Assembly (NCBI RefSeq): GCF_017086365.1
Contig: NZ_CP070969.1
Span: forward strand, 2,046,001 to 2,110,000
Length of the DNA stretch: 64,000 bases
Source of the DNA: Paenibacillus tianjinensis
Lineage (GTDB): Bacteria > Bacillota > Bacilli > Paenibacillales > Paenibacillaceae
Direction of reading: 5' to 3'
Part shown: positions 1 through 9,800 of the stretch, in pieces
How positions within the stretch are numbered: the stretch's first letter is position 1
How the letters are laid out: each line of letters starts with the position of its first letter
Program-made: the position numbers and the translations under genes
Notes under the pieces: model-generated
Database searches by the model: none
What the model was told of the DNA's origin: nothing
The model's input: only the letters and a program-made list of their open reading frames with translations

Positions 1-651
1 TATAATATAGCGGCGCTTGCCGATGAAGCCGTGAACCCAATCCAGTCCTTCACCTGGCGTTCTGAAATCATGCCGGAAGGATTCATTCGCTTCACCGCGG
101 CCGCGGATACTGATTCCGCCGCCTGCTTTGCTGCTGAGGAGCAGAACATGCAGCGTGCGTTTGCCGTGCGATCCTGCCACAGGCTTTAGAAATACGCCGT
201 ATTCTCTTTCTGCAAGCATAGTACTGAGAGCCTCTGTACCGGTATAAAGCCTGGTCTCAGGTAGCAGTGCTGCAGCTTTGCGGCTGCGGTGCAGGATCCC
301 GTAGACTCCCCACTTATCAGGCAGCGGGCGGGACCAGGGGAGTGTGCGGTGGAGTGCAGCCATGGCAGCGGAAGCTGCTTTTTTTTCCTGCAAGCTGGAA
401 TACAGACAACGGTTATACAGGATATCGGGTGCAGATGCCAGCGACTGCTGCCATCGGGCGTCTTTCCAGACATAGCCGTTGATCGTTTGGCCGTCGATGG
501 AGACACCTTCCGGGCGGAAGACAAGCACTTTCAGATCATACAGCGGGGCTGCGGCGCATAACTGACTGCAGAACTCCGGTTCTGCGATGGGAGGATACCC
601 CTGGCGGCGGCCTGTCATAATGCCAAGGAACCCCGAAGCTGTGTCTGTCAT
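1..651 (-). CDS. YheC/YheD-family endospore coat-associated protein, partial (3' end outside window)
   Basis: The frame runs from ATG at 651 to the window edge without a stop (217 codons), so the C-terminus is missing. The visible part contains FLKPVAGSHGKRTLHV, an ATP-grasp-like segment typical of the YheC/YheD family, whose members are spore-coat associated in Bacillus. The start is chosen because AAGGAGG lies 8 bases upstream, just past the stop of the paralogue at 662. The 10-base gap suggests the two genes are co-transcribed. Family assignment is by similarity to the neighbour and recalled motifs; the exact molecular role is unknown. Confidence 0.75.
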   Translation of the reverse strand, partial: MTDTASGFLGIMTGRRQGYPPIAEPEFCSQLCAAAPLYDLKVLVFRPEGVSIDGQTINGYVWKDARWQQSLASAPDILYNRCLYSSLQEKKAASAAMAALHRTLPWSRPLPDKWGVYGILHRSRKAAALLPETRLYTGTEALSTMLAEREYGVFLKPVAGSHGKRTLHVLLLSSKAGGGISIRGRGEANESFRHDFRTPGEGLDWVHGFIGKRRYII

Positions 652-661
652 GATGTCCTCC

Positions 662-2026
662 TTATAACCCGGCCAGATAACGGCAATATAGAATCATTTG
701 TTTCACGGACGGTCTGATCTTCTGGTCATTAAGCGGTGTATTATCGTTTTTGGACGGCTTGGAGTTAACCTCCAGCAGCCAAATGCGTCCAGACTGATCC
801 AGTGCGAGATCAATCCCCAGCTCCCCGAAGTGTGCGGGGATGTAAGTTTCGACTCCTCTGGCAATCGCCAGTGCCGCCCGCGGCAGCTGCACCTGCGAGC
901 TTTCCTTCATTCCTGCCGGCAGATTGCTTTTGCCGACCGCCTCACGGACAGTGCTGAGCGTGCCGCCCCGCGCCAGATTCGAAACAAAATGGTTGCTGCC
1001 GGCTGTACGGGCGACTATGGAGGTGACCCCCCATTTGCCGGTGCCGTTCTTTTGCACCAGCGCCCGGAAATCTACCGGCCGCTTTCCAAGCTCCATTAGG
1101 GGAAGGCCCTGCTGAATCTGGTACCGGGTGGTCTTCATCTTAGGGGAAATCGACTGAAACAGCTTCGCCAGACTGGGATAGCTTTGTTTACGGGTGCCAA
1201 GAGCTGTGGTCGACAGCAGCCGGTAGCCTCCTTCTTCTTTGGAAATACGCAGAATGCCTTTTCCGAGACTGCCGCGCACAGGTTTCAGAAATACGCTGGA
1301 GTAGCTGTTACACATTCTCTTTAAGACAGCAAAGCCGTTAAAGGCATGGGATTCCGGCAAATAACGCTGCAGGGCGGCATCTTGTGCCAGTGCTTCAAAT
1401 ACCTCTGTCTTGTCTAGGAACTTTTCATTGAAGAAATGCGTTCCGTAGCGGGATTTTACATCCGCCAAAAAATGCTGTACGCTAGGTTTGTTCTCCACCT
1501 TTCGCGTGGTAAGCCGATTGTTGATCACATCGGCGACAGGAAGACTCAGCTTCCGCCAGCCCTCATCGTATACCCAGCCCTGAATCGAAGAGCTGCGTGT
1601 CTCCAGCGCTTCCGGGGTAAAGAAATATACATAGGCACCCTGCGCATGGCAGGCATTGGTAAGCTCACGGCAGAACATCGTGATCTGTCCGAACACTCTG
1701 TCCGGCTGGTCTGGATGGTCCCGGCTTACCAGCACTCCAATCAGCGGACCGAGCCGCAGGGTGCGGCTGCCGGAACTGTAGGAGGCATTCAGCATCGGCC
1801 GCCCTCTTAAGCCAAGCCGCCGGGCTAACCCTTCGTTTACGCGCAGGCTGTCGGCTTTGGGGACCGGGATGACAGTGACCTCCTGCCTGAATGAACCGAA
1901 GGTAAGCTGAATGGTTCCGTGTGCCGGTATTTTGAGCCTTTTCATGGATTTGTCGCCAAGCATTACAGCGTTTTCCTGCAGGATGCCCGAGTGGACCGTT
2001 TGGACCGGGATCTTGTACTTAGACAT
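662..2026 (-). CDS. YheC/YheD-family endospore coat-associated protein
   Basis: A 454-residue protein with an N-terminal beta-rich region and a C-terminal ATP-grasp-like domain (FLKPVRGSLGKGILRI around residue 245, then IDLALDQSGRIWLLEVNSKPSK near residue 415, the usual metal/ATP-binding end of the fold). Family members are spore-coat proteins in Bacillus. The ATG at 2026 is preferred over a codon nine residues upstream because AAGGAGAT sits at the right distance. It precedes a second member of the same family with a 10-base gap, forming a tandem pair. Biochemical activity is not established for the family as far as I know. Confidence 0.8.
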   Translation of the reverse strand: MSKYKIPVQTVHSGILQENAVMLGDKSMKRLKIPAHGTIQLTFGSFRQEVTVIPVPKADSLRVNEGLARRLGLRGRPMLNASYSSGSRTLRLGPLIGVLVSRDHPDQPDRVFGQITMFCRELTNACHAQGAYVYFFTPEALETRSSSIQGWVYDEGWRKLSLPVADVINNRLTTRKVENKPSVQHFLADVKSRYGTHFFNEKFLDKTEVFEALAQDAALQRYLPESHAFNGFAVLKRMCNSYSSVFLKPVRGSLGKGILRISKEEGGYRLLSTTALGTRKQSYPSLAKLFQSISPKMKTTRYQIQQGLPLMELGKRPVDFRALVQKNGTGKWGVTSIVARTAGSNHFVSNLARGGTLSTVREAVGKSNLPAGMKESSQVQLPRAALAIARGVETYIPAHFGELGIDLALDQSGRIWLLEVNSKPSKNDNTPLNDQKIRPSVKQMILYCRYLAGL

Positions 2027-2154
2027 CGTGGATCTCCTTCCGGTAGGCAGCATGATGCCGGCAATATGAATCTTTAGGGTTACATATCATTCATCATATG
2101 GAGACATCTGACCCTTGGTGATTGACCTATTCTGTAAAAAGCCGTACCAGGCGG

Positions 2155-2256
2155 AATTCAAGGAAGCCCAGCTCACAAAACTTAAGCAAATGCTTCCGAA
2201 GCCAGTTTTGTACGAAGTAATTCAAGGAAGTCTATGCTCACAAAACTTTTAGGAGG
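2155..2256 (+). promoter_or_regulatory. structured 5' leader with direct repeats upstream of yheA
   Basis: A 29-30 base imperfect direct repeat (2155-2183 and 2219-2248) ends each time in GCTCACAAAACTT. Between the copies lies AGTTTTGT (2204-2211), perfectly complementary to ACAAAACT in both copies (2175-2182 and 2240-2247). The second copy abuts the AGGAGG ribosome site at 2251. Two mutually exclusive 8-bp hairpins are therefore possible. A related leader precedes icd. The function is inferred only from the sequence. Confidence 0.5.
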
Positions 2257-2263
2257 AATCATC

Positions 2264-2605
2264 ATGAACGTAATCGACAAAGCACACGAACTGGCAAGGG
2301 CCATCAAAGAAAGCACTGAGTTTTCGGATATCAGCAGTGCTATGAAGGTGATTGAAGCCGATCCTGAGAGCAAACGGATGCTGGATAATTTCCGCCAGAG
2401 CCAGATTGAGCTGCAGCAGCGGATGATGAGCGGAGAGATGCCGCCGCAAGAGGAAATGGAAAAAATGGAGAAGCTGTTCGAGGTGCTGAACCTGAATCTC
2501 GGCATCCGCCGGCTGTTTGACGCAGAGCGACGTCTAAGCGTTGTCATTGAAGATGTGAACAAGATTATTACCGACAGCCTGTCACAGATGTACGGTGGCC
2601 AGTAA
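2264..2605 (+). CDS. yheA: YlbF/YmcA (UPF0342) family protein YheA
   Basis: A 113-residue, entirely helical and highly charged protein. The pattern of KRMLDNFRQSQIELQQRMM in the middle and a C-terminal EDVNKIITDSLSQMYGG matches B. subtilis YheA. The family also includes YlbF and YmcA, which act with YaaT in the RNase Y specificity complex; YheA's own role is less clear. The start at 2264 follows AGGAGG by seven bases, whereas an earlier in-frame codon at 2234 lies inside the leader repeat. It is divergent from the YheC/D pair and ends in a strong terminator. Confidence 0.8.
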   Translation: MNVIDKAHELARAIKESTEFSDISSAMKVIEADPESKRMLDNFRQSQIELQQRMMSGEMPPQEEMEKMEKLFEVLNLNLGIRRLFDAERRLSVVIEDVNKIITDSLSQMYGGQ

Positions 2606-2632
2606 TCTGCCCCGTCCAAGTGACAGCAACAG

Positions 2633-2685
2633 AAAAAGCAGGGTGTTCCCCGGCCTATCAGGCTGGAGAGCGACCCTGCTTTTTT
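2633..2685 (+). terminator. intrinsic terminator after yheA
   Basis: The arms AAAAAGCAGGGT (2633-2644) and ACCCTGCTTTTT (2673 onward) form a 12-bp stem followed by T residues. It is A/T-symmetrical, so it may also stop the convergent gene. Confidence 0.8.
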
Positions 2686-2703
2686 GTTGCCCAATGATGT
2701 ATC

Positions 2704-3279
2704 TTAGTCCTGCTTACCCTCTACAGCACAAAGGAGAATACCTGCAGCCAGGCCGAGACGGCGGTCAAGCTGACCGGTCCGGTCCTCGGAAAAGTCCGCG
2801 ATGATTTTGGTGACGAAGGGATTGAAGTTCTGCCTGTAGGCAGAGATGGCATTGCCGTCAAACTCGATATTATATTTTTGCGGGATCAGGGTGATGAACC
2901 GGCGCAGAAGCGCCATAAGTGTACTGTCTTCCTTTATCAGAGCCATTTCCTGGTCATGGCGGTCCAGAATTACCCACTCATCCTTCAAGATGGATTTAAG
3001 GCCCTTGCGGCGGAGTGCTCCCACATGCTCACCGGTCTCCGAGTCATGCACATCATAGGTTGCACTGAAATCGATCACACTGCGGGCTTTAATACGCAAA
3101 AGCTCCTTCTGCATGCTCTCATCGGTGTAGAGCGCAATATCCTCTTTTAGTTTAAACGCTTTCATTTGGGAGAAAAGGACAAGCTCCTCCGAACCGTTAT
3201 AAATGTGCAGCTTGGCACCCATAATCGAAAAAACCTTTTTACGGATCGTGTATTCCTTGTAGCTAAATGCATGATTCAA
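2704..3279 (-). CDS. LURP-one-related (LOR/YxjI-like) family protein
   Basis: A 191-residue soluble protein with the alternating beta-strand pattern of the LOR/tubby-like barrel (IYNGSEELVLFSQ, then DVHDSETGEHVGALRRKGLKS, then EWVILDRHDQEMALIKEDS) and a hydrophobic C-terminal helix. This pattern resembles the YxjI/LURP-one family, whose bacterial function is unknown. The start is set at TTG 3279 because GGAGG (3289-3293) is nine bases away; the in-frame TTG at 3285 is only three bases from it. It is convergent with yheA across a shared terminator. Confidence 0.6.
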   Translation of the reverse strand: MNHAFSYKEYTIRKKVFSIMGAKLHIYNGSEELVLFSQMKAFKLKEDIALYTDESMQKELLRIKARSVIDFSATYDVHDSETGEHVGALRRKGLKSILKDEWVILDRHDQEMALIKEDSTLMALLRRFITLIPQKYNIEFDGNAISAYRQNFNPFVTKIIADFSEDRTGQLDRRLGLAAGILLCAVEGKQD

Positions 3280-3460
3280 TGTCAATCGCCTCCTAAAAAT
3301 TGTCTATATCATCTCATATGACAGCAGCATGTGCTATAGCATTTGCCTCAGGCCATAATTTTTTTGTTTAGACTTGTCTCATAATCCGGACACTCTGTTC
3401 ATAGAGTAGAGATATAGATTTAAGTAGAACAACCTTTTGGGAGCGAAGGAGCTGTCTTGC

Positions 3461-3745
3461 ATGAGAAAAAGAAACAAGTTTAAGCATGGCATGTATATGC
3501 TGATTGCGCTGGCTATGCTGCTCTATGCACTGCCGAAGCTGTCTTTTCAGGAAGGGCCCAGCTGGGTGCTGGGATTCGGCGTCGTCTGGTGTATCTTTGC
3601 CTTTCTGGTCATTGCCGCCCATCTCCATTTCATTATCGGGGTGGATGAGGAGAAGCAGAAGCAGCTGGAGGCGGTCCGCAAGCATAAGCTGGAGCAGTGG
3701 CAGGGCAAGTGGAATGAGGAATCCCGGGTGTCACAGCGGCTATAG
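3461..3745 (+). CDS. small membrane protein of unknown function
   Basis: A 94-residue protein with a basic N-terminus, two transmembrane segments (about residues 9-26 and 35-57) and a C-terminal tail rich in Lys, Glu and Gln that could form a coiled coil. I do not recognise a family. The ATG at 3461 is chosen over an upstream TTG because GAAGGAG lies about nine bases before it. The gene sits alone in front of ytoI and is closed by its own terminator. Confidence 0.65.
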   Translation: MRKRNKFKHGMYMLIALAMLLYALPKLSFQEGPSWVLGFGVVWCIFAFLVIAAHLHFIIGVDEEKQKQLEAVRKHKLEQWQGKWNEESRVSQRL

Positions 3746-3757
3746 AATATCTGAAAA

Positions 3758-3794
3758 TCCCTGACTGCCGGTATGGGCGGTTCAGGGGTTTTTT
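3758..3794 (+). terminator. intrinsic terminator
   Basis: The hairpin pairs TCCCTGA with TCAGGGG across a GC-rich loop and is followed by a run of T. It separates the small membrane protein gene from ytoI. Confidence 0.75.
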
Positions 3795-3912
3795 GTGCAT
3801 AAGAATCTCAGAATCAACTCTGAATCACCTGCAACGGGCTGTTGTACTCTGGTGTTCCCAGCGTGTATAATGAGTACAGAGTAGTACAGATCGGGGTATG
3901 GGGGTGTAACAG

Positions 3913-5247
3913 TTGGAAGGACAAGGCGATAACATTACGAAGCATGAACAGTTGCTGCAGCATATCGAAGGTCTCAAGGTTGGCACCAAAATCTCTGTCC
4001 GCAAGCTGGCGAAGGAAATGATTGTAAGCGAAGGGACAGCTTACCGCGCGGTGAAGGAGGCCGAGAATCTTGGCATCGTCATTACCAAGGAGCGGATCGG
4101 CACGGTCCGTGTGGAGAAGAAACCGCGGAATATCTCTGACCAGCTCACCTTCGGGGATGTGGTCGATATTGTCGAAGGGCATGTACTCGGCGGAGCGGAC
4201 GGACTGAACAAGCATCTTCATAAATATATTATCGGCGCGATGAAAGTCGACGCCATGATCCGTTATATTGATGCCGACAGCCTGCTGATCGTGGGAAACC
4301 GCGATGATGTGCACTCGCTTGCCCTGGAGCAGGGAGCGGGGGTGCTTGTGACGGGCGGATTCGGCACCAGCCGCGAGGTTAAAGCGCTTGCGGACGAGCT
4401 GGATCTTCCGGTAATCTCCTCCAGACATGACACGTTTACAGTCGCATCGATGATTAACCGGGCGATCTTCGACAGGCTGATCAAGAAAAAGATTATGCTC
4501 GTAGAAGACATTCTCGAGGGCAAACCCCGCCTTAACACACTGAAGATCTCCAATACCGTCGGTGAACTCCGGCAGCTGTCACAGTCCAGCGGGGAGCAGC
4601 GGTTTCCGGTAACGGATGAATGGAACCGGGTCATCGGGATCGTGGGCCGGCGCGACGTAGAGGAGTTGAGCGAGGGACAGAGCATTGAAAAAGCGATGAT
4701 TAGGAATCCGATAACGGCAGTCCTCCAGACCTCGCTCGCTTCTGCGGCGCAGATCATGATGTGGGAGGGGATCGACTTCCTGCCGATCGTGGACCGCAAC
4801 CGTAAACTGGTAGGTTCGCTGACCCGGCGGGAGGTGCTGCAGAGCCTGCGCGATGTCAGCAATCAGCCGCAACTGGGGGAAACCTTTGACCATCTGATCT
4901 GGAACGGTTTTGCCGAAGAGCGGGATGAGGAAGGGCAGCTGTTTTTTCATGGCTTCATCACGCCTCAGATGGCGACCGATCTGGGAACTATTTCCGAAGG
5001 CGTGCTGTCGACGCTGATGACCCTTTCCGCCTTCAAGGCGGCCAAAGACATCACCGGGAACGACTATGTGCTGGACAACATGTCCACCTATTTCATCCGC
5101 CCGGTACAGATCGAGCATTCCATCATCGTCATGCCGAAGCTCCTGGAAATCAGCCGCCGTACCTGCAAGCTGGAAATCGAAATCAGCCACAACGATACGA
5201 TGGTCGCCAAGGCAGTACTGATGCTGCAGTCGATTGATCACGGCTGA
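3913..5247 (+). CDS. ytoI: YtoI-like regulator: HTH, DRTGG, twin CBS and hotdog domains
   Basis: A 444-residue protein that closely follows B. subtilis YtoI. Residues about 8-60 form a winged HTH (KISVRKLAKEMIVSEGTAYR), about 75-190 a DRTGG domain, about 195-310 a CBS pair (FLPIVDRNRKLVGSLTRREVL) and about 330-440 a hotdog domain. CBS pairs bind adenosyl nucleotides, so this is probably a ligand-sensing regulator; its targets are unknown. The start is TTG 3913, with the purine-rich GGGGGTG seven bases upstream and an N-terminus matching family length. It lies in the conserved ytpI-ytoI-ytrI-ytrH-dnaE neighbourhood. Confidence 0.85.
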   Translation: MEGQGDNITKHEQLLQHIEGLKVGTKISVRKLAKEMIVSEGTAYRAVKEAENLGIVITKERIGTVRVEKKPRNISDQLTFGDVVDIVEGHVLGGADGLNKHLHKYIIGAMKVDAMIRYIDADSLLIVGNRDDVHSLALEQGAGVLVTGGFGTSREVKALADELDLPVISSRHDTFTVASMINRAIFDRLIKKKIMLVEDILEGKPRLNTLKISNTVGELRQLSQSSGEQRFPVTDEWNRVIGIVGRRDVEELSEGQSIEKAMIRNPITAVLQTSLASAAQIMMWEGIDFLPIVDRNRKLVGSLTRREVLQSLRDVSNQPQLGETFDHLIWNGFAEERDEEGQLFFHGFITPQMATDLGTISEGVLSTLMTLSAFKAAKDITGNDYVLDNMSTYFIRPVQIEHSIIVMPKLLEISRRTCKLEIEISHNDTMVAKAVLMLQSIDHG

Positions 5248-5312
5248 CGGCGGCTTGATCTCATTAAAGCGGACAAGCTGCAATAAGAATGTGGCTCCAT
5301 AATGACATTCCG

Positions 5313-5353
5313 AATAGACTAGCCCGGCAGTAGTCAGGGTTAGTCTATTTTTT
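5313..5353 (+). terminator. intrinsic terminator after ytoI
   Basis: A 13-bp stem, AATAGACTAGCCC with GGGTTAGTCTATT (one G-T pair), is followed by T residues. It lies between the convergent ytoI and ytpI genes. Confidence 0.8.
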
Positions 5354-5418
5354 ACCATATTGCCTCTGGTGGGATCTTTTATAGATAGACGATGTTATAC
5401 AAGAGCCATTCTGAAGGA

Positions 5419-5727
5419 TCAGGCTTTTCTTCCGTGCTGGCTCCGGCTGTAATATCCGTAACTGCGCAGCCCCGAGAAAACATTGAAGGCACCGATGACC
5501 AGGAAGAGAGCTTCTACAATAATACTGATCGTCGAGCCGCGGAACAGGAACATGGACATCAGAGACAAAGTGACCAGCATGGCACCCAGCAGAATATTCA
5601 TGATGGAACGCCGGCGGCCCCTTTCCATCGGGTCAGAAGCTCTGCGGGAAGAGAGGCTGTATACGGCGGCGCCGGTCATAAACACCACGAGCAGGATAAA
5701 CAGCAGATACTTGATTAGCATAATCAT
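5419..5727 (-). CDS. ytpI: YtpI-like membrane protein
   Basis: A 102-residue protein with three predicted transmembrane segments and the central MSMFLFRGSTIS motif that is characteristic of the YtpI family. The function is unknown. ATG 5727 is preceded by GGGAG about ten bases upstream. In B. subtilis ytpI lies next to ytoI; here the two genes are convergent, so the neighbourhood is kept but the orientation differs. Confidence 0.7.
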   Translation of the reverse strand: MIMLIKYLLFILLVVFMTGAAVYSLSSRRASDPMERGRRRSIMNILLGAMLVTLSLMSMFLFRGSTISIIVEALFLVIGAFNVFSGLRSYGYYSRSQHGRKA

Positions 5728-5846
5728 GGACAGGCAGCTCCCTTATCAAAGGTTAGAAACGTTGGTGTTGCCCCATACTGTATCTCGGTATACCTGTCCA
5801 TTATTGTAGCATGATTATTCCCTGTACGTCCGCAAGCTTTGGCTGC

Positions 5847-6350
5847 TCAACTGCGTTTGTAAGGATGAATCTCGACCCAAATCTGCAGCACACCTTCCAT
5901 CACCAGCATGGTGCGGATGTTAACGGCGTACTCCTTTTCGCGCACGATATATATTTTGCCGTCCAGCAGCAGCCGTGCAAGCTTCCCGTCTGCATCGATG
6001 TCGAACATGCTGCGGCCGCGCATCGGCTCAAGATCAGAGCTCATCTGGCTGATAATTTCCTTCAGGGATACCGGGTCCAGGGAGGCTGCGCCTTCTTCGC
6101 TTTTGCTGTTCTCGGTACGGAGCTTGATCTCGCGGATAACCGTCGAGGTGTTGTTGTATTTCTTAAGGGTTTTGATATCTTTACGGTATTGCTCGATTTG
6201 CAGCCGCAGTTCCTGATTGGTAAGCCAGAGGACATTATACCCCGCATGAAAAATGGAATTGTATATGACGGCTCCCACCACCATGCCCAGCACAAACACG
6301 GCGGAAATTTGCGAAAAACGGCGGTAGCGCTGAAACGGGGGGACTCTCAT
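5847..6350 (-). CDS. ytrI: sporulation membrane protein YtrI
   Basis: A 167-residue protein with one N-terminal transmembrane helix (residues about 13-33), a coiled-coil stretch (about 43-75, NQELRLQIEQYRKDIK) and a beta-rich C-terminal domain. YtrI is needed for efficient sporulation in B. subtilis and is encoded with YtrH. ATG 6350 is chosen because it falls seven bases after the ytrH stop, where the family N-terminus begins; the longer upstream frame lies inside ytrH. No strong ribosome site is visible, which fits translational coupling to ytrH. Confidence 0.8.
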   Translation of the reverse strand: MRVPPFQRYRRFSQISAVFVLGMVVGAVIYNSIFHAGYNVLWLTNQELRLQIEQYRKDIKTLKKYNNTSTVIREIKLRTENSKSEEGAASLDPVSLKEIISQMSSDLEPMRGRSMFDIDADGKLARLLLDGKIYIVREKEYAVNIRTMLVMEGVLQIWVEIHPYKRS

Positions 6351-6357
6351 CTGCGCT

Positions 6358-6681
6358 TCACCCCTTGCCGCACACCCATTTGACCAGCTCGCTGCCCATA
6401 TGAGCGCCCAGAAAGGCGAAGACCAGGTAGAGGATTTGTTTGATCGCAGGAGAAAGATTGCCCTCCACCATGTTGCTCTCAATGACCCGCATAGGGTCGA
6501 TGGTGCCACCGACAGCCGCTGCGAGCGCCCAAATTTTTATCCGGTTGGCGATATCCAGCATCGTCTGTGTAGGCGGCTGAAGGGAAACGACTGCCCCGAT
6601 TCCGCCCAGCATGGCGCCGCCCAGCACAATACCGCAGGCGATGAAGAAATCGAGGACGGCTTTGCTTAAGAAAACGTTCAT
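6358..6681 (-). CDS. ytrH: sporulation membrane protein YtrH
   Basis: A 107-residue, Gly-rich protein with three hydrophobic segments (FFIACGIVLGGAMLGGIGAVV first). It matches YtrH, a sporulation protein made in the mother cell in B. subtilis. The start is ATG 6681, six bases after AAAGGGG; a TTG seven codons upstream overlaps that ribosome site and is rejected. It forms an operon with ytrI and diverges from dnaE, as in other Bacillales. Confidence 0.85.
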   Translation of the reverse strand: MNVFLSKAVLDFFIACGIVLGGAMLGGIGAVVSLQPPTQTMLDIANRIKIWALAAAVGGTIDPMRVIESNMVEGNLSPAIKQILYLVFAFLGAHMGSELVKWVCGKG

Positions 6682-6826
6682 AAAAGGCCCCTTTCCGGAC
6701 AAGGTCCATTTACCGACTCGGCCTGTCCTTGTGCGCTTAATCCATTCTATGGGCGGTTCCCCTTGGAATATGATAAAATAGTTTCATCTTATGTTTTGAT
6801 TTTGGAACCGAAGGGAAGTGGGGAAG

Positions 6827-9800
6827 ATGAGCCCTTTCGTGCATTTGCATGTGCACAGCGAATACAGTTTACTGGACGGGGCGGCGCGCATTACGGATCT
6901 CGTGCGCCGGGCCGGCGAATACGGCATGAAGTCGCTGGCGCTGACGGATCATGGAGTAATGTATGGGGCAATCCCCTTTTATAAAGCTTGCGTAGCGAAC
7001 GGTATTAAACCGATCATCGGCTGCGAAGCCTATCTGACCGCAGGCTCACGCCGTGAGCGCGGCAGCCGCAAAGATCAGCCGATTTACCATCTGATCCTGC
7101 TCGCGAAGAATGAAACCGGCTACAGAAACCTGATGCGGCTGGTTTCGATCGGCCATCTCGAGGGCCAGCACTATAAGCCGCGCATTGATATGGAAGCTTT
7201 GGCGGCTCACGCCGAGGGCATTATCTGCCTCAGCGCCTGTCTGGGCGGAGAAGTGCCGCAACATCTGCTGCACGGGCGTGATGATGAGGCATATAAAGCG
7301 GCGAAGCGGTATCAGGAGATTTTTGGCGAGGACTTCTATCTGGAGCTGCAGGATCACGGCATTCCTGAACAGAAGCGGGTCAATCCGAAGCTGATTGCCC
7401 TGGCGGCGGAATGCGATATTCAGCTGGTGGTTACGAATGACGTTCACTATCTGGCCAAGGAGGATGCCGAGGTTCAGGATGTGCTGATCTGCATCGGCAC
7501 CGGTAAGACGGTGGATGATGAGGAGCGGCTGAAGATCGGAACGGACCAGCTGTTCCTCAAGAGCGGCGAGCAGATGGCGGCGCTGTTTCCGCATGTGCCC
7601 CAGGCTATTCGTAACACGCTGGAAATCGCCGAGAAATGCAATCTGGAGCTGACGTTCGGCCAGCATATTCTCCCGGAGTATTCCCCGCTTCCGGAAGGGC
7701 TGGATGCAGCCGCTTACCTGCGGGAGCTCTGCCGCAGCGGGCTGGAAGCCCGTTATGCGGATACGCCGCTCTGGGCTTCACCCGAGCGGAAGGCGGCAGC
7801 CGAGGACCGGCTGGCCTATGAGCTGGGTGTTATCGAGAGCATGGGTTTCAGCGATTACTTCCTGATCGTCTGGGATTTCATTGCCTACTGCCACCGCAAG
7901 GGCATTGCTACAGGCCCGGGACGCGGTTCCTCTGCCGGCAGTCTCACTGCGTATACCCTGCGGATCACAGATGTCGACCCGCTGAAATACAATCTGCTCT
8001 TCGAGCGTTTCCTTAATCCCGAACGGATCACGATGCCGGATATTGATATCGACTTCAGTGACGAGCGCCGCGATGAGGTGATTGCTTACGTTGTTGACAA
8101 ATACGGAAAGGAGCATGTGGCACAGATCATCACCTTTGGGACGATGGCTGCACGGGCGGCTGTCCGCGATGTCGGCCGGGCGCTGAATCTGCCTTACAAT
8201 GAGGTGGACAAGGCAGCGAAGCTGATCCCTGGACAGCTGGGCATCAGCATTGCCCGCGCACTGGAGAGCAGTCCGGATCTGAAGGCGCTGTACGAGACCC
8301 ATCCGAAGACCAGGGGCCTGCTGGATATGGCGATGAAGGTTGAAGGCATGCCGCGGCATGCATCCACACATGCCGCCGGGGTCGTCATTTCCAAAGGTCC
8401 CCTGACCGATGCGGTGCCGCTTCAGGCCGGGAATGAGAGTACAGCGCTGACCCAGTATTCCATGGAGCATCTGGAGAGTGTCGGACTGCTCAAAATGGAT
8501 TTTCTGGGGCTTCGCACCCTATCCATTATCGAACGCTGTATGAACTGGATCAGGGAGATGGACGGCAGTATTCCCGATTTCCGCATCGTGCCCGATAATG
8601 ACCCGCTGACCTACGAAATGCTCGGGGCCGGCGAGACCACCGGCGTCTTTCAGCTGGAGTCGGCCGGGGTACGGCGGGTTCTGAAGGACCTGAGGCCCTC
8701 GGGCTTTGAGGACATCGTATCCGTACTGGCGCTTTATCGTCCGGGTCCGATGGAATTCATTCCGAAGTTTATCGCCGGCAAGCACGGCGAAATCGCTGTA
8801 GAATATCCGCATGCCGATCTGACGCCGATTCTGGCGGATACTTACGGGATTATCGTGTATCAGGAGCAGATCATGCAGATCGCCTCCCTTATGGCCGGCT
8901 TTTCGCTCGGTGAAGCGGATCTGCTGCGCCGGGCAGTGTCGAAGAAGAAACGCGAGACACTAGACAAGGAGCGCAGCCACTTCGTACAGGGCAGCCTGCA
9001 GCAGGGTTACCAGGAGGCGGATGCGAACGCCGTTTATGATATGATTGTCAGATTCGCCGATTACGGATTCCCGCGGGCGCATGCAGCCGCCTATGGTGTG
9101 CTGGCCTTCCAGACGGCTTATCTGAAGGCGCATTATCCCGTGCAGTTTATGGCAGCGATGCTGACGGCTGTGATGGGCACCCACCGCAAGGTGGCGGAAT
9201 ATGTGCTGGACTGCCGCCGTACAGGTATCGGGGTGCTGCCGCCGGATGTCAACGAAAGCGGAGTGCTGTTCACCCCGGTTCCCGGTGAAGGTGACGGACA
9301 TATCCGCTTTGGACTGGCAGCGGTGAAGAATGTCGGCACGCTGGCTGTGGAGAACATTATGGCCGTCCGCAAGGAGCGGCCGTTCGACAGCCTGCTCGAT
9401 TTCTGCCGCCGTGTCGATTTGCGCGTCTGCAACAAGCGGGTGATCGAATCGCTGCTCCAAGCGGGTGCATTCGACCGGCTGCCCGGGCACCGGGCACAGC
9501 TGCTCGCTATGCTTGACGAGACGGTGGATGCTGCAGCCAAATGGCGCAAGGAGCGCGATGAGCTGCAGATTCAGCTGTTCGACGACCTTATTGAGACGCC
9601 GAACTGGGAAATCCGTTATCCGGATATCCCGAGATTCACTGTGACCCAGCAGCTGGAGCTGGAACGTGAGCTGCTCGGGCTGTACCTGTCCGGCCATCCG
9701 CTGGACGACAGCGTAGCACTGCTTGAGGAGCCGGGGATACAGCGGCTCATGGATCTCGGCGAAGCCCCGGATGAGAGCCAGACGGTTACGGCCGGAATGG

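Noticed and set aside
6769..6774. TATGAT as a dnaE -10 box
   Set aside because: No acceptable -35 or extended -10 was found at normal spacing, so it is not listed as a promoter.
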